From Magallana angulata (lineage: Eukaryota; Mollusca; Bivalvia; Ostreida; Ostreidae), in the NCBI RefSeq assembly GCF_025612915.1, contig NC_069113.1:15535001-15599000 (forward strand): 64,000 nucleotides of DNA, written 5' to 3'. Within the stretch, counting starts at the first letter, position 1; each line of letters begins with the position of its first letter. The notes below the pieces were generated by a model. It ran no database searches and was not told the origin of the DNA. It saw only the letters and a list, made by a program, of their open reading frames with translations. A program made the translations under genes and the position numbers. This document shows, piece after piece, positions 39,581 through 51,483 of this stretch.

Positions 39581-40095
39581 CTTTGTATCATCACCATTTA
39601 ATACAAAACAAAAGGTTTATTGTGGTTAAAACGTTTTTCGTTTAGCATCAATTCCTTATTAATCCAGTTAACGCGAAATCTTATGGTCAAAGATGTAACA
39701 ATTTTTATGAATAGGACCATTGTCCTCGAACATTCATATCATCTAAATTGCGCAATTACCTATTTTCTGAAATATTGATTCCTCACAGTGTATGAAAAGG
39801 GTTTGGTTGTTGGAACGCAGTAAACGTTGGATATAAAATGCGCATTTGCCAGTCATGAAACAAGGAGTACTAATCTAACTTATTGTGAAGGTAGACGCCT
39901 GAATGAAAACTAATTTTGATGGGACCTTTACTATTTCCAGCCATTCACAGTCAGTTTTGTGAATTTCTCGTATTTTTCAAAGTAATTTCATTCAAATAAT
40001 TGACAATTCTCATATGGCTCGTCGTAGTGACACCAGAAAATCTATTCAAGCAAAACGAGATTACGTTTTTCAAAAACCAAAACATAAAGACAGCA
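39581..40095. repeat. 3' flank shared with B2
   Basis: Nearly identical to 48420-48930 downstream of B2, with only scattered substitutions. The match ends at AAAGACAGCAT, where the truncated copy begins. It contains no gene. Confidence 0.8.
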
Positions 40096-40098
40096 TGA

Positions 40099-40879
40099 GG
40101 ACCCGTTGGTTTTGGAAACAATGGTTTCAATAGCTTTGACGATGGCAGCTTTGGCTTGAATAATTTTGGATTCAATTCCGGTGGACCTGCTTCTGCAGCC
40201 TCTAGCGCTGCCGCCGCCGGTGGACCTTTTGGTGGAGCTGCTTCCTCCTCAGCCGCTGCATCAGGTGCTCCTGGTTTTGGTTTGAATGTTGGTTTCCCAG
40301 GTCTCCAAGGATTCCAAGGTGGTCTCCAAGGATTCCAAAGTGGTCTCCAAGGATTCCTAGGTGGTTTCCAAGGAGTACAAGGTGGTTTTCAAGGTGGTTT
40401 CCAAGGAGTACAAGGGTTCCAGGGATTCCCAGGCGTCCCATCCTTTGGATTTCCCGGAGGTGCTGCAGCCGGAGCCGCGGCTTCTAGTGACGACGGATCA
40501 GCCTCCGCCTCCTCTGCTGCCTCTACTTGCGCCCAAGCCTCCGTTTCAAGTTCAAATTTTCCAGGAGTCCCCACTTACCCAATTCCAGGCGTGCCCACTT
40601 ATCCACTTCCAGGCGTACCCACCTACCCAGTTCCAGGCGTACCCACTTATCCAGTTCCATGCGTGCCCACTTACCCACGTCGTGGCGTACCTACTTACCC
40701 ACTTCCAGGCGTACCTTTACCCCCTTTTTCAGGTCAACCACGTAGACCATTTGGAAAGGTATGTATCACTCAATTTTCGAACAACAATTGCAAATGTAAC
40801 TCTTAGCTACATCTTTATTTTGCAGCCATGTAATAAAAGGTTTAACAATTTCCTTTTTCTCTTTCAGAGGGTATATTGA
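40099..40879 (+). pseudogene. 5'-truncated family B copy (B1')
   Basis: The sequence enters family B in mid exon 2 (GPVGFGNNGFNSFDDG) directly after the shared 3' flank of B1. It therefore lacks promoter, exon 1, signal peptide and the Cys-containing N-terminus. What remains is open: Ala/Ser block, degenerate LQGFQ/FQGVQ heptads, SDDGSA block and an expanded VPTYP(L/V)PG array. The donor is at 40759 and exon 3 (40868-40879) codes Arg-Val-Tyr-stop. Two Cys occur at odd places, in the Ala/Ser block (STCAQAS) and the Pro/Tyr array (PCVPTYP), unlike B1 or B2. That is consistent with relaxed constraint. A secreted product cannot be made as it stands. The poly(A) signal is at 40956-40961. Confidence 0.8.
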
Positions 40880-40955
40880 GAAGTTGAGAATAAACCAATC
40901 CAGAAATACACTGATCACCATTTGCAATATTGTTGTTGTGTGTCTGTTATTAAGC

Positions 40956-40961
40956 AATAAA
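40956..40961 (+). terminator. Poly(A) signal of B1', abutted by a foldback element
   Basis: AATAAA is followed at the very next base by the left end (CACAGGGCG) of the foldback-type element. The downstream part of the original poly(A) site is displaced. Confidence 0.6.
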
Positions 40962-41521
40962 CACAGGGCGAAAAACCATCTTTAAGCAAGTCCTTAAAGG
41001 TGGCTTAAAGGTGACTTAAAGGAGCTTAAAGGCTATACAACCTTTAAGCCGCCTTTAAGTCACCTTTAAGCAAGTGCTTATAGGTCCTTAATGTCCAAAC
41101 TTCTTTAAGCTACCTTTAAGCCACCTTTAAGCATCTTTAAGTGGCATTTACGCTCTCTTTACACTGCCTTTACACTGTCTTTAAGTGGCCTTTAAGTCAA
41201 TATTGATCTTGACAAGCTGAACAATAAAAACATATATTAAATGCAAAAGCTCTTTTATAGAGATGGGAGGGGGTCATCCGAGTGATAATATAATTTACAA
41301 GGAAGGGGGGGGGGTGTTCCAGGCGGTTTTAATCGTCGCTCCATTAAACACAGATCGCTATCATCAGCACCGCTCCGATGGACACAGATTGCCGTTATAA
41401 AATTCTTTATAATTTTTGGGGGGTTTCAAAATTATTGTAGGGATGAGCGCAGTCTCTGTATCTTAATATGTGCATAAAACTAATTAAAGTATGTTTGTTT
41501 CCTATTATAAATTAATCGGTG

Positions 41522-41526
<5 letters not shown>

Positions 41527-41559
<33 letters not shown>
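41527..41559. repeat. CT dinucleotide array
   Basis: A (CT)n run of about 33 bases inside the foldback-type element. Confidence 0.9.
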
Positions 41560-41562
<3 letters not shown>

Positions 41563-41663
41563 CATCCGGTTATTAAACAAAATAAAGATAATGAACTCTC
41601 AACTGCCTTTGTTATATCGGGCAGGATATTACTGCTTTGTTTGTCTAGACATAGTTTTTTTCG

Positions 41664-41887
41664 TTTGTGTATATCTAATTAGAGTCTATTGTTTGTCCAA
41701 CTTAAGAAAACCCCTGGAACTAACACAGAATATACAAGATATACACAGCAGTTGTGTCGTGTGCCCAGGTGCATGTTTGTGTATATCTAATTAAAGTCTA
41801 TTGTTTGTCCAACTTAAGAAAACCCCTGGAACTAACACAGAATATACAAGATATACACAACAGGTGTGTCGTGTGCCCAGGTGCACG
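41664..41887. repeat. 112-base tandem duplication
   Basis: Two nearly identical copies (41664-41775 and 41776-41887) start TTTGTGTATATCTAATTA and contain CCCCTGGAACTAACACAG. They lie inside the foldback-type element. Confidence 0.8.
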
Positions 41888-42697
41888 TCAGGGTTTCTAA
41901 AGGCGTTGAATCTTAGTATGTACGAGTATACGATAAGTCTATTGAATAAAAGTTAATTTACATTTGTAATTCATTTTCAAAGTATTATTTCCTAGCTCTG
42001 GGTTTCAAAGATGTTACGTCTACAAATTAACGATACATGTATGTAAGAGTAAAATCTTGAGGCTAATTAATTAATGTACCGGTGATCATAAATAGGGGTT
42101 GATTATTTAAATATATGTATAAGGGTAAACATGTCAAATATACCCGGCCTGGCACATCATACAATTGTATGTACAAGTCATTTGCAGTTGCCACATGCAG
42201 TAAATACGTCACCGGTAATTGGTAATTTTGTTTGTTACAGAATTGATAGTTTAAAAATCATGTACATGTACATACAATTACATGTAAATATTTAAACATA
42301 TTTGAACGGTGCCGCGATCATGAAAACCGGGAAATTGAACAAATACCCTAATAGTATCAATGCATTTAATAAAAGAAATGATTTCATTTTCTTTCTTACA
42401 TTTTTATAGCTATAAATTAGATGAACGTATATCTACTCGGTTTAAATTTATTAACTAAGAAAGCCTTCTATAGTGAACCTAACGGTTTCCATTTAGGTAT
42501 AATATATTTTTGTTCACTGAAGACCAAGTTCCGTTTTTCATTCTAAATACATGCATGCATGTAATTTATAAATTAGATATAATTGATTGTTACAAACTGA
42601 ATGGTTTGTCAAAATCTTTTCAAGTAAACACATTCAATACAGTGATGCAATATCCATTGATATATAGGATATAAAAACGCTCATATATATGTAAGTT

Positions 42698-42775
42698 GCC
42701 GTGGCGCAGAGGATGTGTGGTGATGCTAGTAAACTAATGGTCCCGAGTTCAATTCTCGCCGTGGCCGTTTTTTTT
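42698..42775 (+). ncRNA. tRNA-like Pol III unit (SINE head or tRNA pseudogene)
   Basis: An A-box-like TGGCGCAGAGG (42702-42712) and a B-box-like GAGTTCAATTC (42745-42755) are spaced as in a tRNA and followed by a T-run that could end Pol III transcription. The sequence GCCGTGGC occurs at both ends and can pair with wobbles, but the anticodon arm is poor. It is more likely a SINE head or degraded tRNA than a working tRNA gene. Confidence 0.45.
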
Positions 42776-44379
42776 GGGTTTTTTTTTTTCATTTTTCTTT
42801 CTAGAACAAAAACCGTTTTAATACCTTTTCTTTCATAAAGTTAATACATTTTGTTGGAAATTAAGCACAATTTTCAATTAAATTTTTTTTAATGGCTTAA
42901 AGGTGGCTTAAAGGTGGCTTAAAGGTAGCTTAAAGGTAGCTTAAAGGTGGCTTAAAGGTGGCTTAAAGAAGTTTGGACATTAAGGACCTATAAGTTGTCC
43001 TTAAAGGTGGCTTAAAGGTGGCTTAAAGATAGTCTTTAAGCTGCCTTTAAGCCATCTTTACGCTTTCTTTAAGCCACCTTTAAGCAATACATATAGCTTA
43101 AAGGTAGCTTAAAGGTGGCTTAAAGATCGTCTTTAAGCTACCTTTAAACACCTTTAAGCTATCTTTAAGGAGGACTTAAAGATGGTCATTCATCCTGTGA
43201 AAAAATTTTTACTGACAATACGGCTTACTGTGGTTTTATCAGGGTTTTTTTCTGTTTTGCGGTAAAGTGTGATGATTTTATTTGTTCGGCCGTAGTTGAG
43301 GCGATCAACGAAATTAAATTTTCAGTAATAAATAGAATTCACATCAATTTTAATGAATTTTGTAAGACAATTTTCAACAAAGCTTCGTATAATTAAAACT
43401 GAGCATTGTACATTATACAAGACGATTAAATGCTTATGGTGTATGAAAGGGAATTTATTACTGGAAAACAGCGAATTTTACAATGTATATTAAATGTGTA
43501 CTGTGGCATGGAGCGCAAATACTCTTTACTGTAAAGAGGACGCTCATTTAATACGGCAAGTTTATAATCCTTTGCATTTTCGGTCAACTATAGGCCGATC
43601 AATTTGGAGTATTTTTGTAGAAGTTTCTTCACACTTCTAGCATGTTAAAATAATCTCACTCTATAACAGAGATACACTAAATCTGAAGACATCAAATATA
43701 AAACTTAATAATTTTTGTTATTATTTTGCACGCAATGAATTATTTGGTGAAAATAACCAATGGAAGCAAACTGAAAAAATTAAAAACATAAATCTTCATT
43801 AAACACACAGAATGCTTGACTGGCATTTTGGAATGACCTTTGAATTAAAATTAAATCGACAGTTTCTATTTAATTAGGTTGGCTCACTACAGTACACCTC
43901 TTTGAAATAGTTTCTCAAATCAACAGAAATTTACATGATTCTGATGGAAATGATTTATAAAAGTATAGAAACCGATGGAAATTTTGGATTAAGAAACAGT
44001 TTTTTCAAGCATTTAGTTAGGTCAATGTGAACAAAATCCCAAGGCGGGTTGAAAATCATGACCTGCGGTTTACAAGCCCGATACTTTAACCACTATTTAT
44101 ATAATGTATTTCTACTCTTATGTTTTTCCTATAAAATGATCATACAAGAATTATAATATTGCGGAATCGTCAAGAAAACGGCCACACAGTGTTGTCTCAT
44201 TGAATATGACATGTCCAGTATCATTGATTTTTGGATTGAGGTGAAATAGTCGTAAAGTACCCAGATAAAGTCTTTGGTTAAGAAGTAAATTAATCCAAAA
44301 AAAATTATCATAATCATAAAAATTATTGATATACTGTCTTGAAACATTTTAAGATATGATTTGTGTAGCTTAATATAAA

Positions 44380-44897
44380 TAGCTGAAATTGAAACCCCTC
44401 GAAAACCATGTCAACCGACGCAATGCAGAGGTTGACAATGGTTTTCGAGAGGTGTCAATTTCAAATGTTTCTGAAATGACTTGAATTCTACGGAGAACTG
44501 TACGCGCATAATGTACGCGCATGTAACAATTCGTTTTATTATACTTTCATGTTAAATACTGAAATCTGATTGTAGAAGACGCAGTTGGTAATCCGTTCTA
44601 TTACCCTTAGCGTTAGCAACACACTTGACAACGGGTAACACAACCCGAATTGTTACATGCGCGTAAATTATGCGCGTACGGTTCACCGTGGAATTCACTT
44701 CATTTCTATATAAAAGCAGTAAAATTTTCTTTAAAATTAAGACATTCAGTATAATAAAATGAATAGTGCCTGTTTGGGAGGGTAACTGTTGAAATTGACA
44801 CCCCTCGAAAACCACTGTCAACCTCAGCATCGCGTCGGTTGATAATGGTTGTCTTGGGGTGTCAATTTCAACAGTTACCCTCCCAAACAGGCACTAT
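44380..44897. repeat. Cluster of three palindromes
   Basis: Palindrome one (about 44380-44463) carries ACCCCTCGAAAACCATGTCAA and its inverse. Palindrome two has arms at about 44482-44533 and 44645-44700 (TGTACGCGCATAATGTACGC against its inverse). Palindrome three (about 44767-44897) has arms of about 55 bases starting AATAGTGCCTGTTTGGGAGG. Palindromes one and three share their core (TTGAAATTGACACCCCTCGA). They are probably copies of one hairpin family on either side of another inverted-repeat element. Confidence 0.65.
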
Positions 44898-46069
44898 TTA
44901 TATAATGGTACCCGTTGCCAAGTATGTTGCAAAGGCTGAGGGTGACAGAACAGATTATTAACGAGACCGGGGGTGGCTGCCATTTTAAAGTGCTTTTATC
45001 TGTATACAAAAAAGATTTTAACTTCAATGTTCTATAACTCTTACATCGTACTGAAAATGTCTTTTGAAAGAAATGGATATGATGGTATTGAAGCATTATT
45101 TAAAGAGTCAATTGATGGTAAACAAAGGGTTATAAAATGCAAAAAATAATTTCAGCTGTTTTTCAGCATTTTCTAACCTTTTAAAGGGAGGTAACTTTTA
45201 AAACTCTAAATATTTTGTAATATTTTCCTTTTATTTCTTTTTTTTTTATTTCACTATCGATTTTTTTAAATGCTCAATCTTTATTGCACATGCATTGATT
45301 ATTATTATGTTAAAATTTGGAAATAATCTTGTGGATACCTTTTTTTGTTTTAAATATTTGGATTTGTAAGACATATATATTTTTGGTAAAATTGTGATAT
45401 TTTTCTTTTTAACAAATAATGGTTAGTTTTTCTGTGTTAATTTTTTGTGATGTTATTGCTATGTTTTTTGCCTTAATTTATATTTCTTATATTTTTCATA
45501 ATTTTTTTTTTACATTATGTGCAATTTTTCTTCAGTTGCAATAAATGATAAAATAACGATGATTGTGACGTGGTCTTTAATATCAAAATGTAAACTAAGA
45601 TTATATGAAACATGTTTGCAAATTTGGTGAATCTTGGAGACATTTTTTGGACCCCCAGACTCCTTAACTGCGTCTTAACCGATCAGATTTCAGCTTTCAA
45701 CATGAAAGAATAATAATAACCAATGTTTAGTAAAGAAAAAAATCTATATACTTTGCATACCTTTAAATGTTTTGAAAAACCTGTATAAAACTGTATGGTT
45801 TATTTTACCATTATAAATTGGGAATCTCTATTTGTATGTGATTTCAATATTTTTTATATTCCGAGGACGGTTAACATGCTTAAAAAACTCTCCGAGGCAA
45901 GCAAAGTGTCAACATCAGAACTGTACCTCTGAGACCTGTCAACCCGAATTTTTTCGACGAGCTTCCGCCCTGCAATTAATATTTGTTTTATTCAAATAAA
46001 CAATACAAACATGTTAAAGACAATCATTCTACCGTACTCTTATTTTATTTTTAGAAAAAAGTGTCAGTA

Positions 46070-46390
46070 ATTTCTAGACCTGATTCAGCCGAAAATACAA
46101 TGTGCGTAGACAGTTTCTGTTAGGACATTCCGGTTAAAGGTGACTATAAAACATTTTGTAAGCCGAAAATCCACCGTTTCTTCCTAAAGAACTATAAATA
46201 TACTCTTCACAACCAATAAATATCAACTCACTTATAAAATCATCAAGAATATTCGGTTTGTATATGATTAGTAGAAGGAAGTGTAATTATAATTATGTGG
46301 TTGAGGAGGAACAGAGTCCATTAAGACTTGAATTTCACATAAATAACTATATCAAAAATAGATTATACGCGATTAAAACAGAAAGGTAAT
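46070..46390 (+). promoter_or_regulatory. Upstream block conserved with B1
   Basis: The counterpart of 37060-37350. It shares ATGTGGTTGAGGAGGA and AACTATATCAAAAATAGATT at a similar distance from the TATA box. Confidence 0.4.
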
Positions 46391-46513
46391 CACTTTTATT
46401 TGTAAAATGATCATGATTAAAAAATGCATGACCATTTTGTCTTTAATTTGTATGCAATCACCTACCTCTGTTTTATTAATAAAGATAAGTTTATTTTTAT
46501 GCTAGATAATGAT

Positions 46514-46603
46514 GACGTTGTTTTTGAAAATATATAAAAGGGAAAAGGTGAAACAAAATAGTAGGACTTGTAGTTTAAGCGCCTCCAGATCCACACACAA
46601 CAG
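46514..46603 (+). promoter_or_regulatory. Core promoter and non-coding exon 1 of B2
   Basis: A half-CRE (TGACGTTG, from 46514) precedes TATATAAAA (46531-46539). Exon 1 runs from about 46561 (GTAGGACTTGTAG) to 46603 before GTAAGAA. Intron 1 runs 46604-47145 and is not alignable by eye to intron 1 of B1. Confidence 0.7.
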
Positions 46604-47147
46604 GTAAGAAAGATTTAATCTAATCGTTTGTACATTGATGAAGCCGACCACCGAGCAATTATACTTTTCTCCGTAAAAAAAAAACAACTTGCCCCTCTCC
46701 TTTTTAAAAAAATAATTGAGTTTGTTTACCTATACAAAATGTTTCTACTTCAGATATTTGCATGAATATATACCTTTTTAAATTAAAACCATTTCAAATC
46801 ATTTGAAATGAATACAGGTACTTTCGATTGTACATAAGGGATCATCTGATTTTGTCACTAGGTTTATCCTACAACACTGGCTAATTTTAAGAAATGATGA
46901 AAATATTCAAAAGCGAATTCTAAGTATGATAAAAAATACCTCTGTTTTAAACAACCCTCTCCTTTGAATGTATCGCTAAAACAGTGTCCTAATTATGCTT
47001 TAAAAGAATTGTTAGCATTTTCAAAAAATCTAACCTGGGAAATATAATCACAAACATTTTTTTTTAATATCGTCTAAACAAGAAAATAATAATGCAACAT
47101 TAGACAAACATGTTTAAAAACCCCATCTTTTTTCTCTACTTGTAGTC

Positions 47148-48295
47148 ATGATCAAACAAATCATCCTTCTGTGTTACGTGGCCAGTGTATTTGCCGATAC
47201 TGAAAAATATGGTGGCTGCAATGGCTATGGATGTGCCGTTGGTGTAAACCAGTACGGCCCAGGGGGTGCATCCAGTACCTTCTTTTCCTCTGGAGGAATT
47301 GGCGGACAGCAAGTATTGGGTGGACTTGAACATCAACTGCTCGGTGGATCTTTAGGAGGTCTAGGACCCATTGCTGCCGGTCCAGGTGGAGCTGCTGCTT
47401 CAAGTGCCGCTGCTTCCAGTGGGCGCTTTGGAGGCTCTGCTGCATCATCAGCAGCAGCTAGCGGAGCACCAGGTTTAAACTTTGCAGGACCCGTTGGTTT
47501 TGGAAACAATGGTTTCAATGGTTTCAATAGCTTTGACGATGGCAACTTTGGCTTGAATAATTTTGGATTGAATTCCGCCGGGCCCGGGGCTGCTGCCTCA
47601 TCAAGTGCCGCTGCTGCCGGTGGACCTTTTGGTGGAGCTGCTTCCTCCTCAGCCGCTGCATCAGGTGCTCCTGGTTTCGGTAACAACGTCGGTTTCCCAG
47701 GTCTTCAAGGATTCCAAGGTGGTTTCCAAGGATTCCAAGGTGGTCTCCAAGGATTCCAAGGTGGTCTCCAAGGATTCCAAGGTGGCCTTCAAGGATTTCA
47801 AGGCGGTCTCCAAGGATTCCAAGGTGGTTTCCAGGGAGTACAAGGGTTCCAGGGATTCCCAGGCGTCCCATCCTTTGGATTTCCAGGGAGTGCTGCAGCC
47901 GGAGCTGCGGCTTCTAGTGACGACGGATCAGCCTCTGCATCCTCTGCTGCCTCTACTGGTGCCCAAGCCTCCGTTTCTGGTTCAAATTTCCCAGGTATTG
48001 GACGACCTTATCCATTCCCCGGAAGTGTACTTCCTACCTATCCCGTTGTACCGCAAATTTATCCAGGAGTCCCCACTTACCCACTTCCAGGCGTATCCAC
48101 TTACCCAGTCCCAGGGGCGCCCGTAACATCTTATCCATTTCCCTCGCGTAGACCATTCAGACCGATTGGAAGGGTATGTATCTTATTTATACAGCATCTG
48201 CATGTCTTACTCTAAGCAGAATCTTTATTTATCAATTCTATTAAGCATTCAAATGTCAACGAATTTTTTTTTTTCTATTTCAGAAGGTATATTGA
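47148..48295 (+). CDS. Secreted silk-like protein B2 (close paralogue of B1)
   Basis: Exon 2 (47148-48173, phase 0) codes 342 residues and exon 3 (48284-48295) codes Lys-Val-Tyr-stop, giving 345 residues. It has the same modules as B1: signal peptide 1-16, DTEKYGGCNGYGCAVG with a Cys pair, three Ala/Ser blocks, heptads, SDDGSA, YPGVPTYPLPG segment and tail RPIGRKVY. It has one heptad fewer than B1 and one FQGFQGG variant. Most other differences lie in the signal peptide and the first Ala/Ser block (SSGRFGG instead of TGGPFGG). From the second block onwards B1 and B2 are almost identical. The product is probably interchangeable with B1. Confidence 0.9.
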
Positions 48296-48389
48296 GAAAA
48301 TTTGTCCAGAAATACTCAATCCAGGAATACTTTGATACCCTCTCATATTGTTGTTGTTGTGTATCTGTTTTAAAGCAATCAAATTATTA

Positions 48390-48395
48390 AATAAA
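48390..48395 (+). terminator. Poly(A) signal of B2
   Basis: AATAAA in the same context as B1. Confidence 0.75.
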
Positions 48396-48419
48396 TAATA
48401 CTTGAATTGTTGTGCTTTG

Positions 48420-48930
48420 TATCATCACCATTTAATACAAAACAAAAGGTTTATTGTGGTTAAAACGTTTTTCGTTTAGCATCAATTCCTTATTAATCCA
48501 GTTAACGCGAAATCTTATGGTCAAAGATGTAACAATTTTTATGAATAGGAGCATTGTCCTCGAACATTCCTATCATCTAACTTGCGCAATTACCTATTTT
48601 CTGAAATATTGACTCCTCACAGTGTATGAAAAGGGTATGGTTGTTGGAACGCAGTAAACGTTGGATATAAAATGCGCATTTGCCAGTCATGAAACAAGGA
48701 GTACTAATCTAACTGATTGTGAAGGTAGACGCCTGAATGAAAACTAATTTTGATGGGACCTTCACTATTTCCAGCCATTCACAGTCAATTTTGTGAATTT
48801 CTCGTATTTTTCAGAGTAATTTCATTCAAAAAATTGACAATTCTCATATGGCTCGTCGTAGTGACACCAGAAAATCTATTCAAGCAAAACGAGATTACGC
48901 TTTTTTAAAACCAAAACCTAAAGACAGCAT
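48420..48930. repeat. 3' flank shared with B1
   Basis: Nearly identical to 39581-40095. Beyond 48930 the sequence is unique AT-rich DNA, where the B1 locus instead has the truncated copy. Confidence 0.8.
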
Positions 48931-49787
48931 GGCAAATGATATATTTTTATATAATGTACATAGTCTGCACACAATTATTGCAATTACCAAATGAAAGGAA
49001 ACAGAGAATTATACTTTCAGCCTGAACTGAATTGTTGAACTATCTGATTAAACTAAAATGTCTAAAAGCTCAAGTTTGCAACTCAATGAAACATTTAGAT
49101 CGCTAGACAAAACAAAAACAAGAATAGAATAATTTAATAATATAAACAACTCAAAACGCAAGTATATAAACACATTTACTTTTCAAAACTTCAATTCAAT
49201 ATTTAAACTTTTTATAAGCAGTAACGACTATAGAAGTATGCATTACGAAATATCAATTCTTGTTCAGCGAAAAGCCGTCGAAGCATTTGAAGCATTACAA
49301 CGTTTTTTGTTCTATCTTAACCCTTTAAAAACGTCAAAATTGCATATAACCTCTATTTTGATTTTACCTTATACATTCTAACATGAAACTAAACTTTATA
49401 GGACTTGAGAATATGGTGGACAAGTATTTAAGCTTCCGTTTCTTTAACAAAAAATCTTGCAATTTACGGTACAGTAGAATTCTCTCTTTTGTAAATAATA
49501 AACCTGTTTTCCTACAAAACAATTTTTATGGAATTATGATTAAAAATGTCAAAGCAAATGTAAAAAAAAATTCAAAAATGTAGTGATGAAACATTAGTAT
49601 TACTAGGCTTACTTATAACTACAGACTCTGAGAAAATTTGTAGCTTAGACATATGTATACCTTGTGCTAAGCCTAACCCTTTTCTAACGTATTACTAAGC
49701 GTACTATTACAGCTGTACGTAAGCAAAATGAAGATATCGATTACACTGATGGTAAGACAGTATCATAACAAAGTTAATCCATTATCA
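48931..49787. other. Non-coding stretch
   Basis: AT-rich DNA between B2 and the TSP1 gene, which is transcribed towards it. One short frame (49383-49583) has no protein character. Nothing else is seen. Confidence 0.4.
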
Positions 49788-51417
49788 TTACGTCATTAAA
49801 GCACGTATTGTAAAAAATCTTGTTTTCGTTGTAGTTGGTGTCGACTTTGTTGTTGTTAATTGTGGTTTAGTGGTTGTTGGTTGTGTCGTGATAGTAGTTG
49901 TTGGTGTGGTAGTGGTAGTTGTTGTTGTGGTAGTGGTAGTTGTTGGTAACGTAGTGGTAGTAGGTGGTGCAGTAGTGGTAGTTGTTGGTGTGGTAGTGGT
50001 AGTTGGTGGTGCAGTACTTGTTGTTGGTGATTGTTTGGTGTTTGGATTGGTAGTAGTTGGTGGTGTTGTAGTTGTACTTGGTGTTACTCTGGTTGTAGTT
50101 GGTAGAGTCGTCGACGCCGTAGGACCTAACGAAAATATTTTTTTAACAAAATAAAAGGTTTTAGTGCCTTGCAACGGCAAAGTGTTTAATGTATTGCATT
50201 TGTACTTTTTACATTTCTTCTGACAAAGTTTAACGTCAACATGAACATCACAAGTTGTTCTTTAGATAAAAGCTGCACGATTATAGACGTATTTCTTATA
50301 TTTCATAAATATCAGGGTATTTTTTTTTGCTTAATATCAAGATAAGAGTCAGAAATTAACTATATCTGATTTTAAATACTTTGACAAATTGCGATGGTAA
50401 TTTTCAAGAACGCTTTGTTACGATGTCAATTTATAAACAATATCTCTCGTGAATCTTAATCCATGATCATTTATTCCCGCACGTAGTCTTACTTATCATA
50501 GAAAAATGATTGAATAAAATTCCGTTGAAAAAAATACAGAGAGAAGTGACAAAGATTATTCAAAAGCTTCTTTTTATGGCAAAAGTTACATGTTTTTAGG
50601 AATGATATATGTTACACAACAATCATAGGGAGTGATAATATTTTTTAGAAATCGTTAATTCAAAATAAACTTAATAATTTCATTGAATTTATGCTTTGTT
50701 ATCGTAGTTACACTTCAAGAAAAAATTTATCTCTGGTAAGAAAAACATTTTTGATTTGTGGAAGACATATTTCAGCCCGGAACGTCCAACGAATTGCTAT
50801 CATCCCTCATAATATTTTTATAAAAGCTTTGAAATGATATATTTCCATATCGCACAGTCCATTATTTGACATTGATTACATTTTTAGGGCTTACAATTGC
50901 AAATATTTACCATAACAAGGGTGAGTATTACATGGTAAGTATTCATAAATCTGTCCTTGGCAATCAGATCCTCCAAACAATGGAACAGGGTTCGTACAAG
51001 ATCATAGCCTAAAAGCGTGTCCGCCTCCACAAGACTTAGTACAAGAATATGTTGTCCACGAACTCCATCCTCCTACAATGCGATTAGGAAAGTATTACAT
51101 TGAAAAAAATTGCTTTAGATATCAGCAATTATTGATGTATGTGCTAGGAGTAACATTGATTTATCATTAGTGTAACAACATAATTAATTGCAGATTTTTT
51201 AACTACAACTCTGTAGGACGGTCCATTAAATACAAACCATGCACTGCTATTATACATGGCTTTGCTTCATCTCCTCCAACAGGACAGGCATGGGAAGAAA
51301 TGCAATTTCTGTGTCTTGTTCGAGAACCAATGCCAGAAGTAGACGAGCAATGACTCCAAGATGTCCATGATGCCCAACCTTTGAAGTTACTTGTTGTTGC
51401 GTAGCTGCCTGTAAGAA

Positions 51418-51420
<3 letters not shown>

Positions 51421-51478
<58 letters not shown>
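51421..51478. repeat. AT dinucleotide array
   Basis: An (AT)n run of about 58 bases in the intron just upstream of the third TSP1 exon. Confidence 0.9.

Positions 51479-51483
<5 letters not shown>

Larger units (their letters stand above)
40962..43199. mobile_element. Foldback-type element with TTTAAGCCACC subrepeats
   Basis: The ends are inverted: CACAGGGCGAAAAACCATCT at the left corresponds to the reverse complement of AGATGGTCATTCATCCTGTG at the right. Each terminus (about 40981-41200 and 42893-43190) is an array of 10-13-base subrepeats, CCTTTAAGCCA or its complement GGTGGCTTAAA, in both orientations. Inner landmarks such as GTCCAAACTTCTTTAAGC at the left pair with GCTTAAAGAAGTTTGGAC at the right. 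The 1.7 kb core has no transposase that I can see. It contains a CT array, a 112-base tandem pair and a tRNA-like segment. Long termini made of short tandem repeats are the hallmark of foldback elements. No clear target duplication was found. Confidence 0.7.
43200..46513. other. Non-coding stretch between the foldback element and B2
   Basis: AT-rich DNA with a cluster of palindromes (44380-44897), described separately. From about 46060 the conserved upstream block of B2 begins. No gene is supported. Confidence 0.45.

Noticed and set aside
42698-42775. Functional tRNA gene
   Set aside because: A and B boxes are present, but the anticodon stem does not form well, and the unit sits inside a mobile element.
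49870-50154. Val-rich plus-strand frame
   Set aside because: Complement of the Thr-rich exon of the TSP1 gene.
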